Origin: Bemisia tabaci
Taxonomy: Eukaryota > Arthropoda > Insecta > Hemiptera > Aleyrodidae
Direction: 5' to 3'
Length of the DNA stretch: 64,000 nt
Assembly: GCF_918797505.1 (NCBI RefSeq)
Contig: NC_092793.1
Coordinates: 91,400,411 to 91,464,410 of the forward strand
The translations under genes were made by a program, and so were the position numbers. The notes beneath the pieces were generated by a model. The model did not search any database. It worked only from the letters and a program-made list of their open reading frames with translations, and had not been told where the DNA came from. Below, in pieces: positions 21,032 to 32,685 of this stretch; position 1 is the first letter of the stretch; every line of letters starts with the position of its first letter.

Positions 21032-21467
21032 TAGAGTCCCTTTATACCCAGAGTTAAGACAACTCGATTATCAGCTGACTGGCAGCCGGCCTTGGCTGGC
21101 CATGGAGGCCGAAACGAGTGCACCCGAACGAACGATATTGAGGGAAAAGGATCAGGAATCCTGCGATGTCTGTCACACTAAAACAACAACATCAGCAAAT
21201 TGATCAATCAAAAAGAAAATGAGATTGGTTTGTGAATAATTTCTTAATCTATTTTCATTTTGGACCAATGGAAATAACAATTTACTCTTGATAAACCACA
21301 ATTAGGTAATATTTTCATTATTCTTGTTCACATGCGAGGTACCGCCATCTTGGTGCACTCGTTTCGGCCTCCATGAGCGAGAACCAATCAGAATTGGATT
21401 TTTTTTTAGGCCACTTTCAGCCCAACCAAAAGTGAGTTGTCTTAACTCTGGGTATAAAGGGACTCTA
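21032..21467. mobile_element. hAT family H3, 436-bp deletion derivative, TSD GTTCAAAC
   Basis: Same termini as 20010-21005. GTTCAAAC is duplicated at 21024-21031 and 21468-21475. Read in reverse, its two halves match the outer parts of the 996-bp copy, and the missing centre is joined at a short shared TTAA-containing motif (near 20236/20790 of the long copy). Confidence 0.94.
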
Positions 21468-21770
21468 GTTCAAACAGGCCGTTACAGTTCTAGATCAACG
21501 TTACTCTCAAATGAAATTAATCGGTCGACGATGGACTGAAACTAACCTAAAGTTAAAAAAATATGAGTGTGTACCTGAATTTGGGCAAAAATCAACCTAA
21601 AATACTTTGTTTCCGCAATTTTATTTATTAGTTCCCGCCCTACATTTGAATTCAAACTTGTCCCGATTTCGCCGCCAATCCTCTAGCCAATAGTAGAGGT
21701 GATTGAAAAGAAGCTCTAGAAGCTTCATTTTTTGCTTTTAGTGCTCCGTCTTTATGTCTTTGGTTGCTTG

Positions 21771-22381
21771 TTTGTAAAATGTAAAAGGAAAGTAGTGTCT
21801 ACTTGCTTGCAAAAGGAAACTGCCAACACGTTCTTAAACATCAACCATAAAGTTAAGTCAACAGTCAATTGTTGAAGTCCCGAATTCCCAAAAGTCTTCC
21901 ACAATTAATAGCTGAGATAGAGTGGAGGGTCTCTCTCTCTCGTGTTAGTTAGTCTTTGGATGAGATGTTTGTTTCTGATTTTTATCTTGATTTTTTGAGG
22001 TTATGTTAATATGTTTACACTTTGTCTGTTTGGTTTACACTACACAACTTTCTTTTCCGTTCTTTATCCGCCTTGTTGCGGTCCGACCGTGCGTACTGCG
22101 TACCAGGTGCGCACAGGGCCCTGTGCAATTCCTGATCCTGATCCTGTGGCCTCTGCTCGAAGTTTTCTGTCGCCAGTGTAAACAATGTGAATTTCATGAT
22201 GTGAAATAAGCATCTTCAGTACATTCAACTTCTCTTATTTTTCGAAGATGTGTAGAAGTGATGTGCCTACCGGATAGTCTGACTCTAGTTTCTACTTTGA
22301 GTATGGTGATTTGAACTTGAAACTTTTTACTCCAATAGTCTAGTGTGTTAGCCTTGCGCATTTGGACACATTTCCTTAAAC
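21771..22381 (+). promoter_or_regulatory. TAF8 upstream region and 5' UTR
   Basis: Non-repetitive sequence between the hAT nest and the TAF8 start codon. A TAG in frame about 35 bases before the ATG shows that the frame does not extend upstream. No TATA box or initiator could be assigned with confidence. (TC)n-like GTCTCTCTCTCTCG lies at about 21931. Confidence 0.4.
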
Positions 22382-23227
22382 ATGTCACAGTACACCTCCA
22401 CTCAACGGTCAGTTTTGAAAACATGTATCTCCGCACTCCTGATGGAAGCTGGTTTTGAAGCATCGGATCCTTCAGCTTTGGAATCGTTGGTGGTAATTTT
22501 GCAAAGTTTTCTCCACGAACTAGGACAAAGTGCACGCTCTTACCACGAATTAGCAAGCAGGGCAAGACCTCTACTAGCTGATGTAATTATGGCATTAGTC
22601 AGCATGGGGATAAGCCTGAAAGGCATTGAAACTCATGCTAAAAGACTCAACAGGACTATCCTTGCCCCCCTTGCACCTTCTGTGCAACCAAAACAACTGA
22701 GTATTTTACAAGCTGGCATGAAGCAAGCACTGCCTTCATATATTCCATCACATTTTCCTCAATTTCCAGACCCGCATGCCTATATCAGAACACCAACTCA
22801 TAAGCAACCTGTCACAGAATATGAGGCCATCCGGGAGAAAGCAGCTAGTCAAAAACGAAGCCTTGAAAAAGCCCTAACAAAGTTTGTTTCCAAAACTGGT
22901 GAAACAGACAGTTTATTTCCAAAGCAAGAAAATGATCCATTTCTTTTGATAGCATGTAAGCTGTCATTTCCACCATATCTTAGCGCATTACTGCCCAAAG
23001 ATCAAGTGTTTGACTTTGATGAAGAAGAAAATGCCAAACCTCTAGCACCAAGAAAGAAAAAAGAAATGAAAGGCACAGAACAATCGGAAGAAGAAGCAGA
23101 GCAAGAGGAAGAGGAAAGAGCAAAAGCTGAAGCAGATATGATAGATAATCCATATCTGAGGCCTGTGAAGCCTCCTCCCACAAAACTGAAAATCAAAGGG
23201 AATACAGTGACCAGTATTAGTTCATAG
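22382..23227 (+). CDS. TAF8: TFIID subunit TAF8, intronless
   Basis: TAF8 is a subunit of the general transcription factor TFIID and pairs with TAF10 through a histone fold. Residues about 7-90 form the bromo-associated histone fold (LKTCISALLMEAGFE...LVVILQSFLHELGQSARSY). Residues 121-139 are the family signature IPSHFPQFPDPHAYIRTPT, followed by YEAIREKAASQKRSLEKAL and FVSKTGET. A Glu-rich stretch (about 229-250) precedes the conserved IDNPYLRPVK (254-263) and a basic tail that may serve nuclear import. The 281-residue length is near that of other TAF8 proteins. The start is the first ATG after an in-frame stop. The coding region has no intron and is intact, so it is either a single-exon gene or a retained retrocopy; it shows no A-tail or TSD that would prove a retrocopy. 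Confidence 0.95.
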   Translation: MSQYTSTQRSVLKTCISALLMEAGFEASDPSALESLVVILQSFLHELGQSARSYHELASRARPLLADVIMALVSMGISLKGIETHAKRLNRTILAPLAPSVQPKQLSILQAGMKQALPSYIPSHFPQFPDPHAYIRTPTHKQPVTEYEAIREKAASQKRSLEKALTKFVSKTGETDSLFPKQENDPFLLIACKLSFPPYLSALLPKDQVFDFDEEENAKPLAPRKKKEMKGTEQSEEEAEQEEEERAKAEADMIDNPYLRPVKPPPTKLKIKGNTVTSISS

Positions 23228-23531
23228 AATTTTGCGGAGGTAATCATTTTCTTCAGGAAGCAAGTGTTACTGTCACTTTGTGTTGCATATCTTTTAAATT
23301 TGGGTATCAAAGTCCCTAACTCAAGGAAAGTTTTTTGTTTGTTGGCCAGTTTTTTTTTAATGAAAGATGAAGAAGATCCAATTTCGAAGGGATCATTATC
23401 AACATTAAAACGCCCTCAAAAGTAGGTAAAAGCTAGCTAATTCATGTAAGAATGACTTTGACCCCGCTATTAAACGCTTCTTTCAGAAAACTACAGGATA
23501 GTGTATTCAAATCAATGCATTATTACTTGCA

Positions 23532-23537
23532 AATAAA
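23532..23537 (+). terminator. Poly(A) signal of TAF8
   Basis: First AATAAA after the TAF8 stop codon, about 305 bases downstream. A second AATAAA lies at 23655-23660, so alternative 3' ends are possible. Confidence 0.55.
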
Positions 23538-23669
23538 ACGTCAACTGCTGTTTATGATTGAATGAATGGAACAATGAACCCATATAACAAATGCCAAAGC
23601 ACCAATCTTAACAGTGTTATTGTTTTTGTTGTTTGTTTCTTCAATATACCAGTAAATAAAGTCTCAACT

Positions 23670-24265
23670 TCAAACAAAAATATATTGTTGGCACAGCAAA
23701 TGGTTCTTTATTTCTCAAAGATAGATTCATGCCCAAATTACTGGTCTGCATTTGTGTGATGGACATTCATTGTAAGATTTTATTGGTAGCGTTAATGAAG
23801 ACCAAAACCAATCTACACAGGTCAGTCATTGTGCATAGAGATGGTACCGTGATTGCAATCACGAAAAGTCATTGTAATTTGAGGATCACCAGTCATAGTT
23901 ACTGTGACTTTCAAATGACGCCTATTTTTGCATTTTTTGTTGTTTTTCCTCCAAAAATGAAACTTGATGATTTCGTGAAATGCTGAGGGCGATTTCATGA
24001 TAAAAAGGATAATCGTAATAGACTTAAGGCAAAACGATTGAAAATCAAGTCGATAAATTAATATGAATGATATCCCTGAACTTATCCATGCTAAAAAGTA
24101 TGGTAAATTATGATTGACTTTAATAATATAAGACTTGAGGGCCGAAAATGGCCGGTCGGTTACACGTTACCAACCCCAATTTTGAGGCAAAAGAGCAATT
24201 TGCGTTAGTAAATAACAATAATAATATATTTTTATTTGTAAATGCACATTTTTCAACAGCTAGAA
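23670..24265. other. Spacer, no recognised feature
   Basis: Short open frames only. CGTGATTGCAATCACG at about 23849 is a short perfect inverted repeat. Confidence 0.35.
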
Positions 24266-24271
24266 CAAATA

Positions 24272-24526
24272 TCGACGGTGTAAGTCGGCAATCACATAAC
24301 TCGTTCGCGGTGTCTGAAAATCTCCGCCTCTACGTCATTTTTTTAAAGGAAAGCTAATTGACATTATTTCTTGAAGTTTTTGCAGAATTTTCTTTGCATT
24401 GCGAAGAAAAATCATGACAGTTTTAAAGAATTGCCGTTGAGTAGTTTTCCATTTAAAAAATAAAGTATGACAGGAAGTCTGTGACGTCGCAAACCGAGTT
24501 ATGTGATTGCCGACTTACACCGTCGA
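24272..24526. mobile_element. 255-bp MITE with TA TSD
   Basis: The ends are TCGACGGTGTAAGTCGGCAA and its complement, with TA on both sides (24270-24271, 24527-24528). The inverted match extends for about 35 bp through CACATAACTCG. The TA target fits Tc1/mariner-type MITEs. Confidence 0.75.
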
Positions 24527-24602
24527 TATGTCTGGGTTAGTGAGGATAGAAGAAAGAAAAGAGAAGAAAGGAAAAGAGAATACAGATTTTTTAAAAAAGG
24601 GC

Positions 24603-25400
24603 TTATGCTAAATACTCTGCTTCACTATAAAAACATTTGGCAATAAACAATTTTTTTAAAAGATTAAGAAAATTCGAGTCCCTGTATTTACTTTTTAGTT
24701 CTGAGGGTAGCTTTTCTAAAAGGATTTGGCCACGCCTTAGAGAGTGACTGTTCTTGGTGGCATTTGTAAAGGCGTGGAATTTAGTGTTGATTTTACTGAG
24801 AGCCACTGGAGCTAAAGAGGTTTCAACTATAAAATTCGAAATGGACCTGTAAATTACGAGGGAGGGAACGGCAACAGAATTTTAAGATCAATGAAATGAT
24901 TTTTGCAGGACTCTCTTGGCGCTAGCTTTAACATGGTTCTTAAAGCCTTCTTTTGGATGATGAAGACTTTCTTAAGGAGAGCGTTTTTACAGTTAGACCA
25001 AATAGTTACGCAATAGTTAATGTGGGACAGGAATAGGGAGTGTATGTGGTAAACCAACATAAGTATACTAATATCACAATATTTAGAGAGGACTTTAACT
25101 ACAAATATGGCAGAGTGTAACTCGCTGCAGATGCTGTTTATATGCGTTATCATTTTGCTTATTGTCCAAAAGAATACCTAAGTATTTTAATATGGAGACC
25201 AGCTCAATTTCTTGGTTGTCAATCAAGATGTTGAAGGAACCTACAATATTTTTGGTACTCAAAAGCATGTATTTGGTTTTGTCTACATTAAACTGGAAGA
25301 AATTCAAATTAGCCCATTGTCAGAAAACGTTCAGAATAAAAAATCCATCCCTAATCTTGATAGATCCTTATTGCTAACTACAAAAAGCATATCATCGGCA
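24603..25400 (-). pseudogene. LINE reverse-transcriptase 3' half, decayed
   Basis: On the minus strand, three successive frames give NVDKTKYMLLSTKN and LVSILKYLGILLDNK, then HSLFLSHINYCVTIWSN and VFIIQKKALRTML, then FHAFTNATKNSHSLRRGQ. This is the order after motif C in many LINE RTs (KT..ML, KYLGI.LD, L.Y....W, QKKA.R). Frameshifts and stops separate the pieces. The catalytic YADD region is not found upstream. Confidence 0.75.
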
Positions 25401-25439
25401 AAAAGAAACATTATAAATAACACAGCACAATAAATTTCG

Positions 25440-26125
25440 GGTTTTGGTTTGTCCTTCGAACCAAACCAATGTTTTTCGATTCCTATGTGCTAAAGACGTC
25501 CAAAAATGGCCATATTAACTTCAGAAAAATTGGCTGGTCTCCGCAGGGCGCCGCCATTTTGAATTTTTCAAAATTGAGAAAACCCACGATTAGATTTTTG
25601 CAAATATCTCCTCAACAGTTCATCTCACGAAAAAAACAAAAAACCAGCGAAAAGAGCATACAATTCCCTACCGAAATCATCCTTCTTTGTTTTTTCTAAC
25701 TTAATTTTTTGGTCGTAAAAGTAACGTTTTCTTCAAAAATTAGTTTAAAGGCGCATTTTTGCTGATTTTAGGAAAATCATTGCTTCATACCTCCAGCCAC
25801 GATTGTCTGAGAAAAAACTGTTATAAATGCTCATTGAGAAGAGCGTAAAATTTACTTCTAGAAAACACTCACAACAGTCGACATGTCAATAGTTCCTAAA
25901 CTTGATTTAATCCAATGAAACAGCAGTTTATTAGCTCCGCCCTTAAAATGTGATTTTTTCGACCATTTTCCTAAGAGTCACGAAAAAAAGAGAAAAAACC
26001 CTTTAAAACGTGACCCGAACTGTGTAAAAAGGTGGCAAAATAGTGCTGGGTCCACACTATTTAGAAAACAAACCAGAAAAATCCAAAATTTTCAATTGGA
26101 GTCAAAAATTTCGAGCACTAATGGA
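25440..26125. other. No recognised gene; scattered transposon-like phrases
   Basis: The motif CGCCATTTTGAA near 25551, common in the palindromic families of this window, suggests decayed repeats. No ends were found. Confidence 0.3.
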
Positions 26126-26130
26126 AAACC

Positions 26131-26245
26131 TAGAGTACCTACCTATATTGAGAGAGTATGGCCACTGGGGTTACCACCTCTGATTGGCTCAGCCATTTTA
26201 GGCTGAATGGAGCCCTTAGGACCCAAAAATGGCGGACGCCATAAA
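26131..26245. mobile_element. End fragment of a TAGAGTACC hAT element
   Basis: TAGAGTACCTACCTATATTG followed by GAGTATGGCCACTGGGG and, about 60 bp on, AGGACCCAAAAATGGCGG. The same order appears inverted at 51933 back to 51420, so this is one end of that family. The other end is missing. Confidence 0.6.
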
Positions 26246-26368
26246 TTAATCCAAATAAACCAAATGAGTAGTCAAATGGTCAAGATTAAATAATTTTTTG
26301 GACGTCATTTTCTGGTTGTCAGGAAAGAGCAAATTAAACAAAGAAGTAAAAATTGGGAAAAGTTTACG

Positions 26369-26374
26369 TTTATT
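26369..26374 (-). terminator. Probable poly(A) signal of UBL4A
   Basis: AATAAA on the minus strand, about 276 bases after the UBL4A stop codon. Confidence 0.55.
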
Positions 26375-26649
26375 TAGTAACTAAAACAAACAAATAAAAC
26401 AAAGATGAGTAGCTGTCAGGCTAATCAGCCACAACCACTTCAGTACCGAAGATTTACGAACACATGAGCAAATCATATGAGCATAGAGATAGAAAGAGAA
26501 ATAAAAAAAATAAGTCTATAGTGTACATGGAATATCAGATATTCTAAAATTATATATGAATAACTATTTTACAACTGTACATGATGATAATTGATAAAAA
26601 ATTGTTAACATTAAGCTTATGCTTTAGGCTGTCAAAAAGTATCCTTGGA

Positions 26650-26739
26650 TCAAGTGGTCAGCTTTTCTTCACTGCCGTAAGTTACAGCAAATCGTTCGAG
26701 GTCGTCAAGACTTAAACTAGACATGGATGTATCCATTTC
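26650..26739 (-). CDS. UBL4A: UBL4A exon 4 (last coding exon)
   Basis: The acceptor AATCTTTCAG precedes GAAATGG. It encodes the end of the BAG6-binding domain, SLSLDDLERFAVTYG, then EEKLTT and TGA. Phase 0 entry fits exon 3. Confidence 0.93.
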   Translation of the reverse strand, partial: EMDTSMSSLSLDDLERFAVTYGSEEKLTT

Positions 26740-27754
26740 CTGAAAGATTAGGAATAAAATATAAGAAACCCATCATCTCCGCAATTACCTTTGGCAAATT
26801 ATATAAAATACTAGCCGTGATCAGCTCGCTGTGGCGAGCTATCACGCCTAGCCGGGGAGTGCCCCTGGACCCCAGGTTCCTCGCTTCGCGATGAACTTTC
26901 GGCTAGCTCCGCGAGCCGCCCCTCATAGCTATTATCTTTTAAATAATAATAATAATAATGAGAATAAAACATCTCCGCCACCTTGGTCACGGCCGCCATC
27001 TTGGATTTTAGAATTTTAAAAATTCTGACCAAAAATTCGAGTTTCCCATCAGAAAATACCACTTGTTACAGAGTTTCACGAAAATCGATCGAACAGGAGC
27101 CGATACAGCATTTTAGACCACGGCCGCCATGTTGGATTTTGACACTTTCAGAATCTGACCAAAAGTTCGAATTTCTTGCTGAAATGTACATCGTGATACC
27201 AATTTACACAAAAATCCGTCGAAAAATACCCCCTGATACCTGAAATTTTGTCTAAAATGCTGTGACGTCACGCGACACGATTGAGCCTGTTCGGTGTGGT
27301 GCGTGTAAATAACCGCGTATCCCCAATGCATTACTATAGGGAGGAACAACTATTCCCTCTTGCGGGCTTCCTGGGCAACGTCTTCTAATCGGAATAATTT
27401 TGATCAACTCCTCACGACAATAGCTAAGCGTGTACTAAGTTCAAAGGAAATTGCTTCGGCCAATTTTTCTCTGGGAGGTGGGGGGTGGGGGCAGAGTGAG
27501 TGGCAACAGCAGCTTTATATGGAGTAATGTGTATGTTTACGGGTCATTCGCCTCACTGGTCGTAAGTTTTCTTTGACTTCCTCTCTTTTTTCTTTCTCCT
27601 TTATTTTTGATCCGGTGCTCGTGAAACTCGGTACCGGGGGGTATTTTTTTTATGGGAAACTCGAATTTTCGGTCAGATTTTCAAACTTCCAAAATCAAAG
27701 ATGGCTGCCGTGGCCAAAGTGGCGAAGATGTTATCTTATTATTATTATTATTAT

Positions 27755-27808
<54 letters not shown>

Positions 27809-28017
27809 TAACTCAGAAGAGGGAACACTTCCGGCACAAGTATTACTGACGGGCCACAGGCCAAAGTCAGTAACACATACTATCTTGCTTGAAAAAAAGG
27901 GTAAACGTTATTTTAAAGTAAAATTTAAAAAAAAAAAAAAAAAAAAAAATTTAAAAAAATTAAATTTTAAGCGAAATCAAAAAAATTATTCGATATTAAG
28001 AAACGACCTGACAATAC

Positions 28018-28070
<53 letters not shown>

Positions 28071-31000
28071 TTTCATATTCACTGCTGTCACCAGCTTTGC
28101 TGGGTTGCTTTAAGCCCTCACACAGGGGCAAACAATGCTCCTAGGTATGAGGGCTGTTTGTGGTTTGGGTGGCCGGGTGGTGGTTATTTCACTCCCCCTT
28201 GGGGGGGTGGCTCGTCACGGACTAGGATACCTGTTTTAGGAACCGAGGCAGGGTAGGTGTCTGGAGGACGCCTGCCTAAAGGTTTCTTTCCTGAGGTGGT
28301 AGGCGGTAGGGGTGTTTTTGGTGTGTGGGAACGTTCTAGGTGTATTCGCGCTGCTCCACCTAGCTTAAGACCTTCCGGAGGATTCTGGCAGTGCCTAACA
28401 CAGCAGACTTCTGGGCCAATACTAGCGAATGTTTCCCAGGGATTTCGTTCTTCAGTTTAGTCCAGTCTTTAGAGACTGCTCCGGTAGCTCCAATCACAAA
28501 GGGTATGACTCGGGTTTTGGTCTTCCACATCCTGTTGATTTCGATCTCTAGGTCTTTATACTTTAGTTTCTTCTCAGCTTCCTTTTTTGTGATGTTCCTG
28601 TCTGCTGGGATAGAGACGTCAATCAGCAGACACGTTTGGCCTTTCCTACGCAGGATGATGTCCGGTCTGTTTGCCTCAACAGTTCTATCGGTTCTGATAG
28701 GGAAGTTCCACAGGATCGTTGTCTCTCCATCTCTGGTTGTTGCAGTGTTTTTCGGTTTGTGTTCATACCATTTATCTGCGTCGACTTCGATTCCATATTC
28801 TTTGCAGAGGCTGTAGTGAAGTTGGGTGCATACTCTGTCGTGTCTCTCGATATAGTCCTTTTGGGCTAGAATTGGGCAACCTGATGTTATGTGCTCAATG
28901 GTTTCTTCGAACTGGTGGCAGATTCTGCATTTGCTATTCACATGTTTCTTGTGGATTTTCCTCTCTCGGTACCTTGTGTTTAAGGCTTGATCCTGTGCCG
29001 CTACAATTAGGCTCTCTGTTTCTGCTTTTAGTACACCTTTACTGAGCCAGATGGTAGAGAGATTACTCTCGATGGAGTCATTTTCTAGCATCAGTGGATA
29101 CTGCCCGTGCATGATCTTTCCTTTCCATTTGGTTCTGATGTTTTCTGAGATTTTCTTTTTGATTTTTTGCTTCCTGCTGTTTATGGGGGCCACTTCAAAG
29201 TTTTCTCCGAGCTCGGCTTCAAACTTGTTTGCTTCTTTCGCAATGTGGTCTTTGTCTAGAGCAAGGTTGACGGCATATACGGCTTTGAGAAAAGGGTCTT
29301 CGTTTTTTTTTTTCCTGGAGGTAGTACTTCACATTGATGATGGAAGATTTGTATGTTGATTCAATTTGCCTAAGTCCTCGTCCTCCTAGTTTTCTGCTCA
29401 CGTATAGCCTGTCAACGTCTGCGGATGGGTGGTGCATTTTATGCATTGTCAGACATTTTCTTGTTTTAATGTCTAGCGCTTTTATTTCTTTTATTTTCCA
29501 ATTCAGAATTGCAAATCCGTACTGTAGAACGGGTACGGCTAGCGCTCCGATTGCAGTTATCTTGTTTTTTGCCGTTAGCTCTGTCTTTAGTACTGCTCTT
29601 ACTCGACGTATGTATTCTCTCTTTACCTTTTCTTTTATTGTCTTATGTTGGATACCTATACTTTCTTCCATTCCGAGGTATTTGTATGTTTCACCTGGGT
29701 CTAACTGTCGGATGCTGGTGTCGACGTCTATATCCATGTTTTCTCCGTGGATGTATTTACCTTTCTTGAAGGTTACCTTGGCACACTTATCTAGGCCAAA
29801 TTTCATACCTATGTCGTCACTGAATTCTTTCACCGTCTCGAGTTGATTTTGCAGTTTCTCGTCGCTGCTGCTGAACAGTTTCAGATCATCCATATACAGG
29901 AGGTGCGTCAGTTGTTTATGGCCTGCCTTGATGTTATATCCATTGTTCATGTTGTTTAGTCGTGTAGAGAGGGGTATTAATCCAACGCAGAACAGAAGGG
30001 GGGAGAACGCGTCCCCTTGGTAGATTCCTCGTCTTATTTTAATTTCAGAGGTGATAATTGTATCTGTTTTTCCTCTTAGTTGGATGCATGTTGACCAGTG
30101 CTCCATCATGTTCTTACAGGCGTTTACTATATTCGGGTGCACTCCCATGAGTTCCAGTGCACGGATGATCCAGCTGTGAGGCATGCTGTCGAAGGCTTTT
30201 TGGTAGTCCAGCCATGCGATCGATAGGTTCTTCTTGTTCTTCCTGCAGTCCTCAATGATGGTTTTGGATATTAAGAGTTGGTCAAGGCACCCTTTAGCTC
30301 CTTTGCGGCACCCTTTCTGCTCTATAGGGAGTAGTTTGGCACTTTCTAGGTATTTGTACGTTTTTCCGGCCAAGAGTGCCGTGAAGATCTTATACGCTAT
30401 GTTGAGGCAGGTTATGGGCCTATAGTTTTTGGGATTTGCCGTTTCTCTATTCTTTGCTATCAGATATGTAGTCCCTTTGGCCAGCCATGTTGGGAATTCT
30501 TTCCCGTTCAGTAATTTATTGTACTCGGCTGTTAGGTACTTATGGATGCTAGGGATTTTTTTGAACCAGAAGCTTTGTATCTTATCTGGGCCGGGTGCTT
30601 TCCAGTTTGCAAGGTTTTTTATGGTAGTTATCAGTTCATCATCACCGAGATCTGTCCATTCCATTTTGTTGTTCGTGACCTCTGAGTCTTTGATCCACCC
30701 AGCCTCCGAGTTGTGCTGAGTAGGGACTTCGTAGATTCCTTTCCAGAACTCTTCCACCTTTTCTTTCTCTGGGGTTTGACCGATGTCGGAGGAGTCACCT
30801 TTGATGTTCCTGTAGAAGCTTTTGCAGTTGGTTTCGAAGCTTCTGTTGTGAGAGAATTGATTTGATCTTTTCTGGTATCTTCTTATTCTTTGGCTAAAGA
30901 CGGCAATACGTTGCCTCAGTTGCTCCATTACATTGTCTATACTGCTTTCTTCTCCTTCCGCGGTGTATTTATCCAGGATTGACTGGACTTTGTGGGTTGT

Positions 31001-32685
31001 CTGTTGTCCTTTTTCCTTGCTCGTTATTTTGAAGTTAGCTAGTACTGAAAGGTTCCTCCTCAGATCTTGGATTCTGAACTCAATTCTTTTTTGCCATAGG
31101 GGCTTGCTTTCTTTCTTGTTCATTTTAGTTCCTTTTGGGCCGTTCGACTCGTCACTGATTGTGAGGGCTGCAGCGTAGAGCAAGCAGTTGATTTTCCACA
31201 GGTCGAGATTTTCTTCGCTCTCAAGCATATTTTGTACTTCATTGTTAGTTCGCATGATGATTTCTTGGTCTTTTTTCGCCCCCTTTATTTTCCTTATCGG
31301 CTCTCTTTCTTCCAGATTCATCTCGAGAACTTCTTGATACACGCTTCTTAGCTTTGATGTAGAGGTCGTTGTTTCTAGTGTGCTCGCCGTGTTCTGCTCT
31401 TGGGGAGTTGTTTCGTGTTCTGGTTCTGGAGATGGTATTCTTAGCTGCTTACTTCTTCTGGGAGTTTCGTTGGTTTGAGGTATGTTTGGCGTTGACTCTG
31501 ATTCCCTGGTGTCAGTTGGATCATTCCGTCTCGACGGGCGGTTCTCGTCGTTTGTGGCATCACCTGGTGAGCTTTCAGTTGTAGGTTGGTCAGTGGATGC
31601 TTCTATGGTGGAGTGAACATCGTCTTTAATTTCTTGAAGCTGTTGTTCGGTTAGTTTTTTCTTGTTCTCGATGTATCTTCGTTGCGTGGCTAGCTTATTA
31701 GCGTTGAGATGCAGGCGGGCATTAGGGTTTCGTTGCCTCCATAGCTCGTAGGTGGCCTTTATGTTGTGGATGCCCGTGTTTTCCTTAACAAACCAATGGC
31801 ACCATATGACTTCTTTGTATTCCTCTTTGCTCCATTGTACTCTCTGGGTGTGGTTGGCTGCATTATTCATTGTGGTAGGGGAGTTTTGGTTGTTATTGGT
31901 ATTTTGGGTTTTTCTGGTGACACCCAGTTCATATTGTGTTGCTAGCTTTGCGGCTACATCAGCTTTGATTTCTTCAATTTGTGCCTCACTTAGTTTTTGG
32001 TTTTTCGCAATGAATCGTCTTTGTGTGGCGAGCTTGTTTGCATCGATATGCGGGCGGGTGTTCGGATTCCTTTTTCTCCAGAGGTCATAGTTGGCGTTTA
32101 TATTGCAGCTTTGAGTGCTCTCTTTGATGTACCAGTAGCACCATATTATTTCTTTATACTCTTCTGTGGTCCACTTCACTCGCTCTGTTGCTTGCCTACG
32201 CTGTGCGTTTGTGTTCTTACCGGCCGGGCTAGTTGGTGGTGGGCTTTGGGCTTGTGGTGTTTGATTCGGCTGATTCTGCTGTTTCTGCGTTCTTTTCCGT
32301 GTTGTCCCAGAGACCTGAGTCAATTCTTCTGCATTATCATCGGTTCGGTCGGTTTTTCCTTTGTAGTTTTGGGTTTTTCTTGCTTTAGAGTTGCGCGTTT
32401 CCATATTTGTTCCCACGAGTAAGATGAGGATTTAAGAGGGTCCACCCGTAACCTCTTTCCGGGTAAGGCTATATTAACTCTGGGAGGGCGCCTGGTATCC
32501 CAGGGCTCCGTAGGTCGACACCAACATAAGCGCCCTGGTGCCAAGGGACCCGATGGGCACGGTTCGCATAACACCCCGGGTTGGGCTTTTCATTAAGTAC
32601 TCCTTGGCACATAGAGTGTGCGTCCAGAGTAACTCGGGAAAGGAGGTGCGTCAATACCCCAGACCATAGGCAGTCCTCCCTGCAG

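Larger units (their letters stand above)
19714..21762. mobile_element. hAT family H2, copy 2, TSD GTTGCTTG, with two nested hATs
   Basis: The ends CAAAGACATAAAGACGGAGC and complement equal those of the 603-bp copy at 9464. GTTGCTTG is duplicated exactly at 19706-19713 and 21763-21770. The internal sequence matches copy 1 apart from two insertions, 20010-21005 and 21032-21467, both landing in the stretch CTCATGGTGGTTCTGCAGGT of the element. It lies between the 5' ends of the unidentified gene and TAF8. Confidence 0.95.

Noticed and set aside
27573..28256. 227-codon plus-strand frame
   Set aside because: It runs through a T-run, an A-run and (TTA)n, which encode Phe, Lys and Ile runs; it is low-complexity and not a gene.
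28391..32422. Many plus-strand frames of 60-170 codons, often hydrophobic
   Set aside because: They are antisense shadows of the Dong-like polyprotein on the minus strand.
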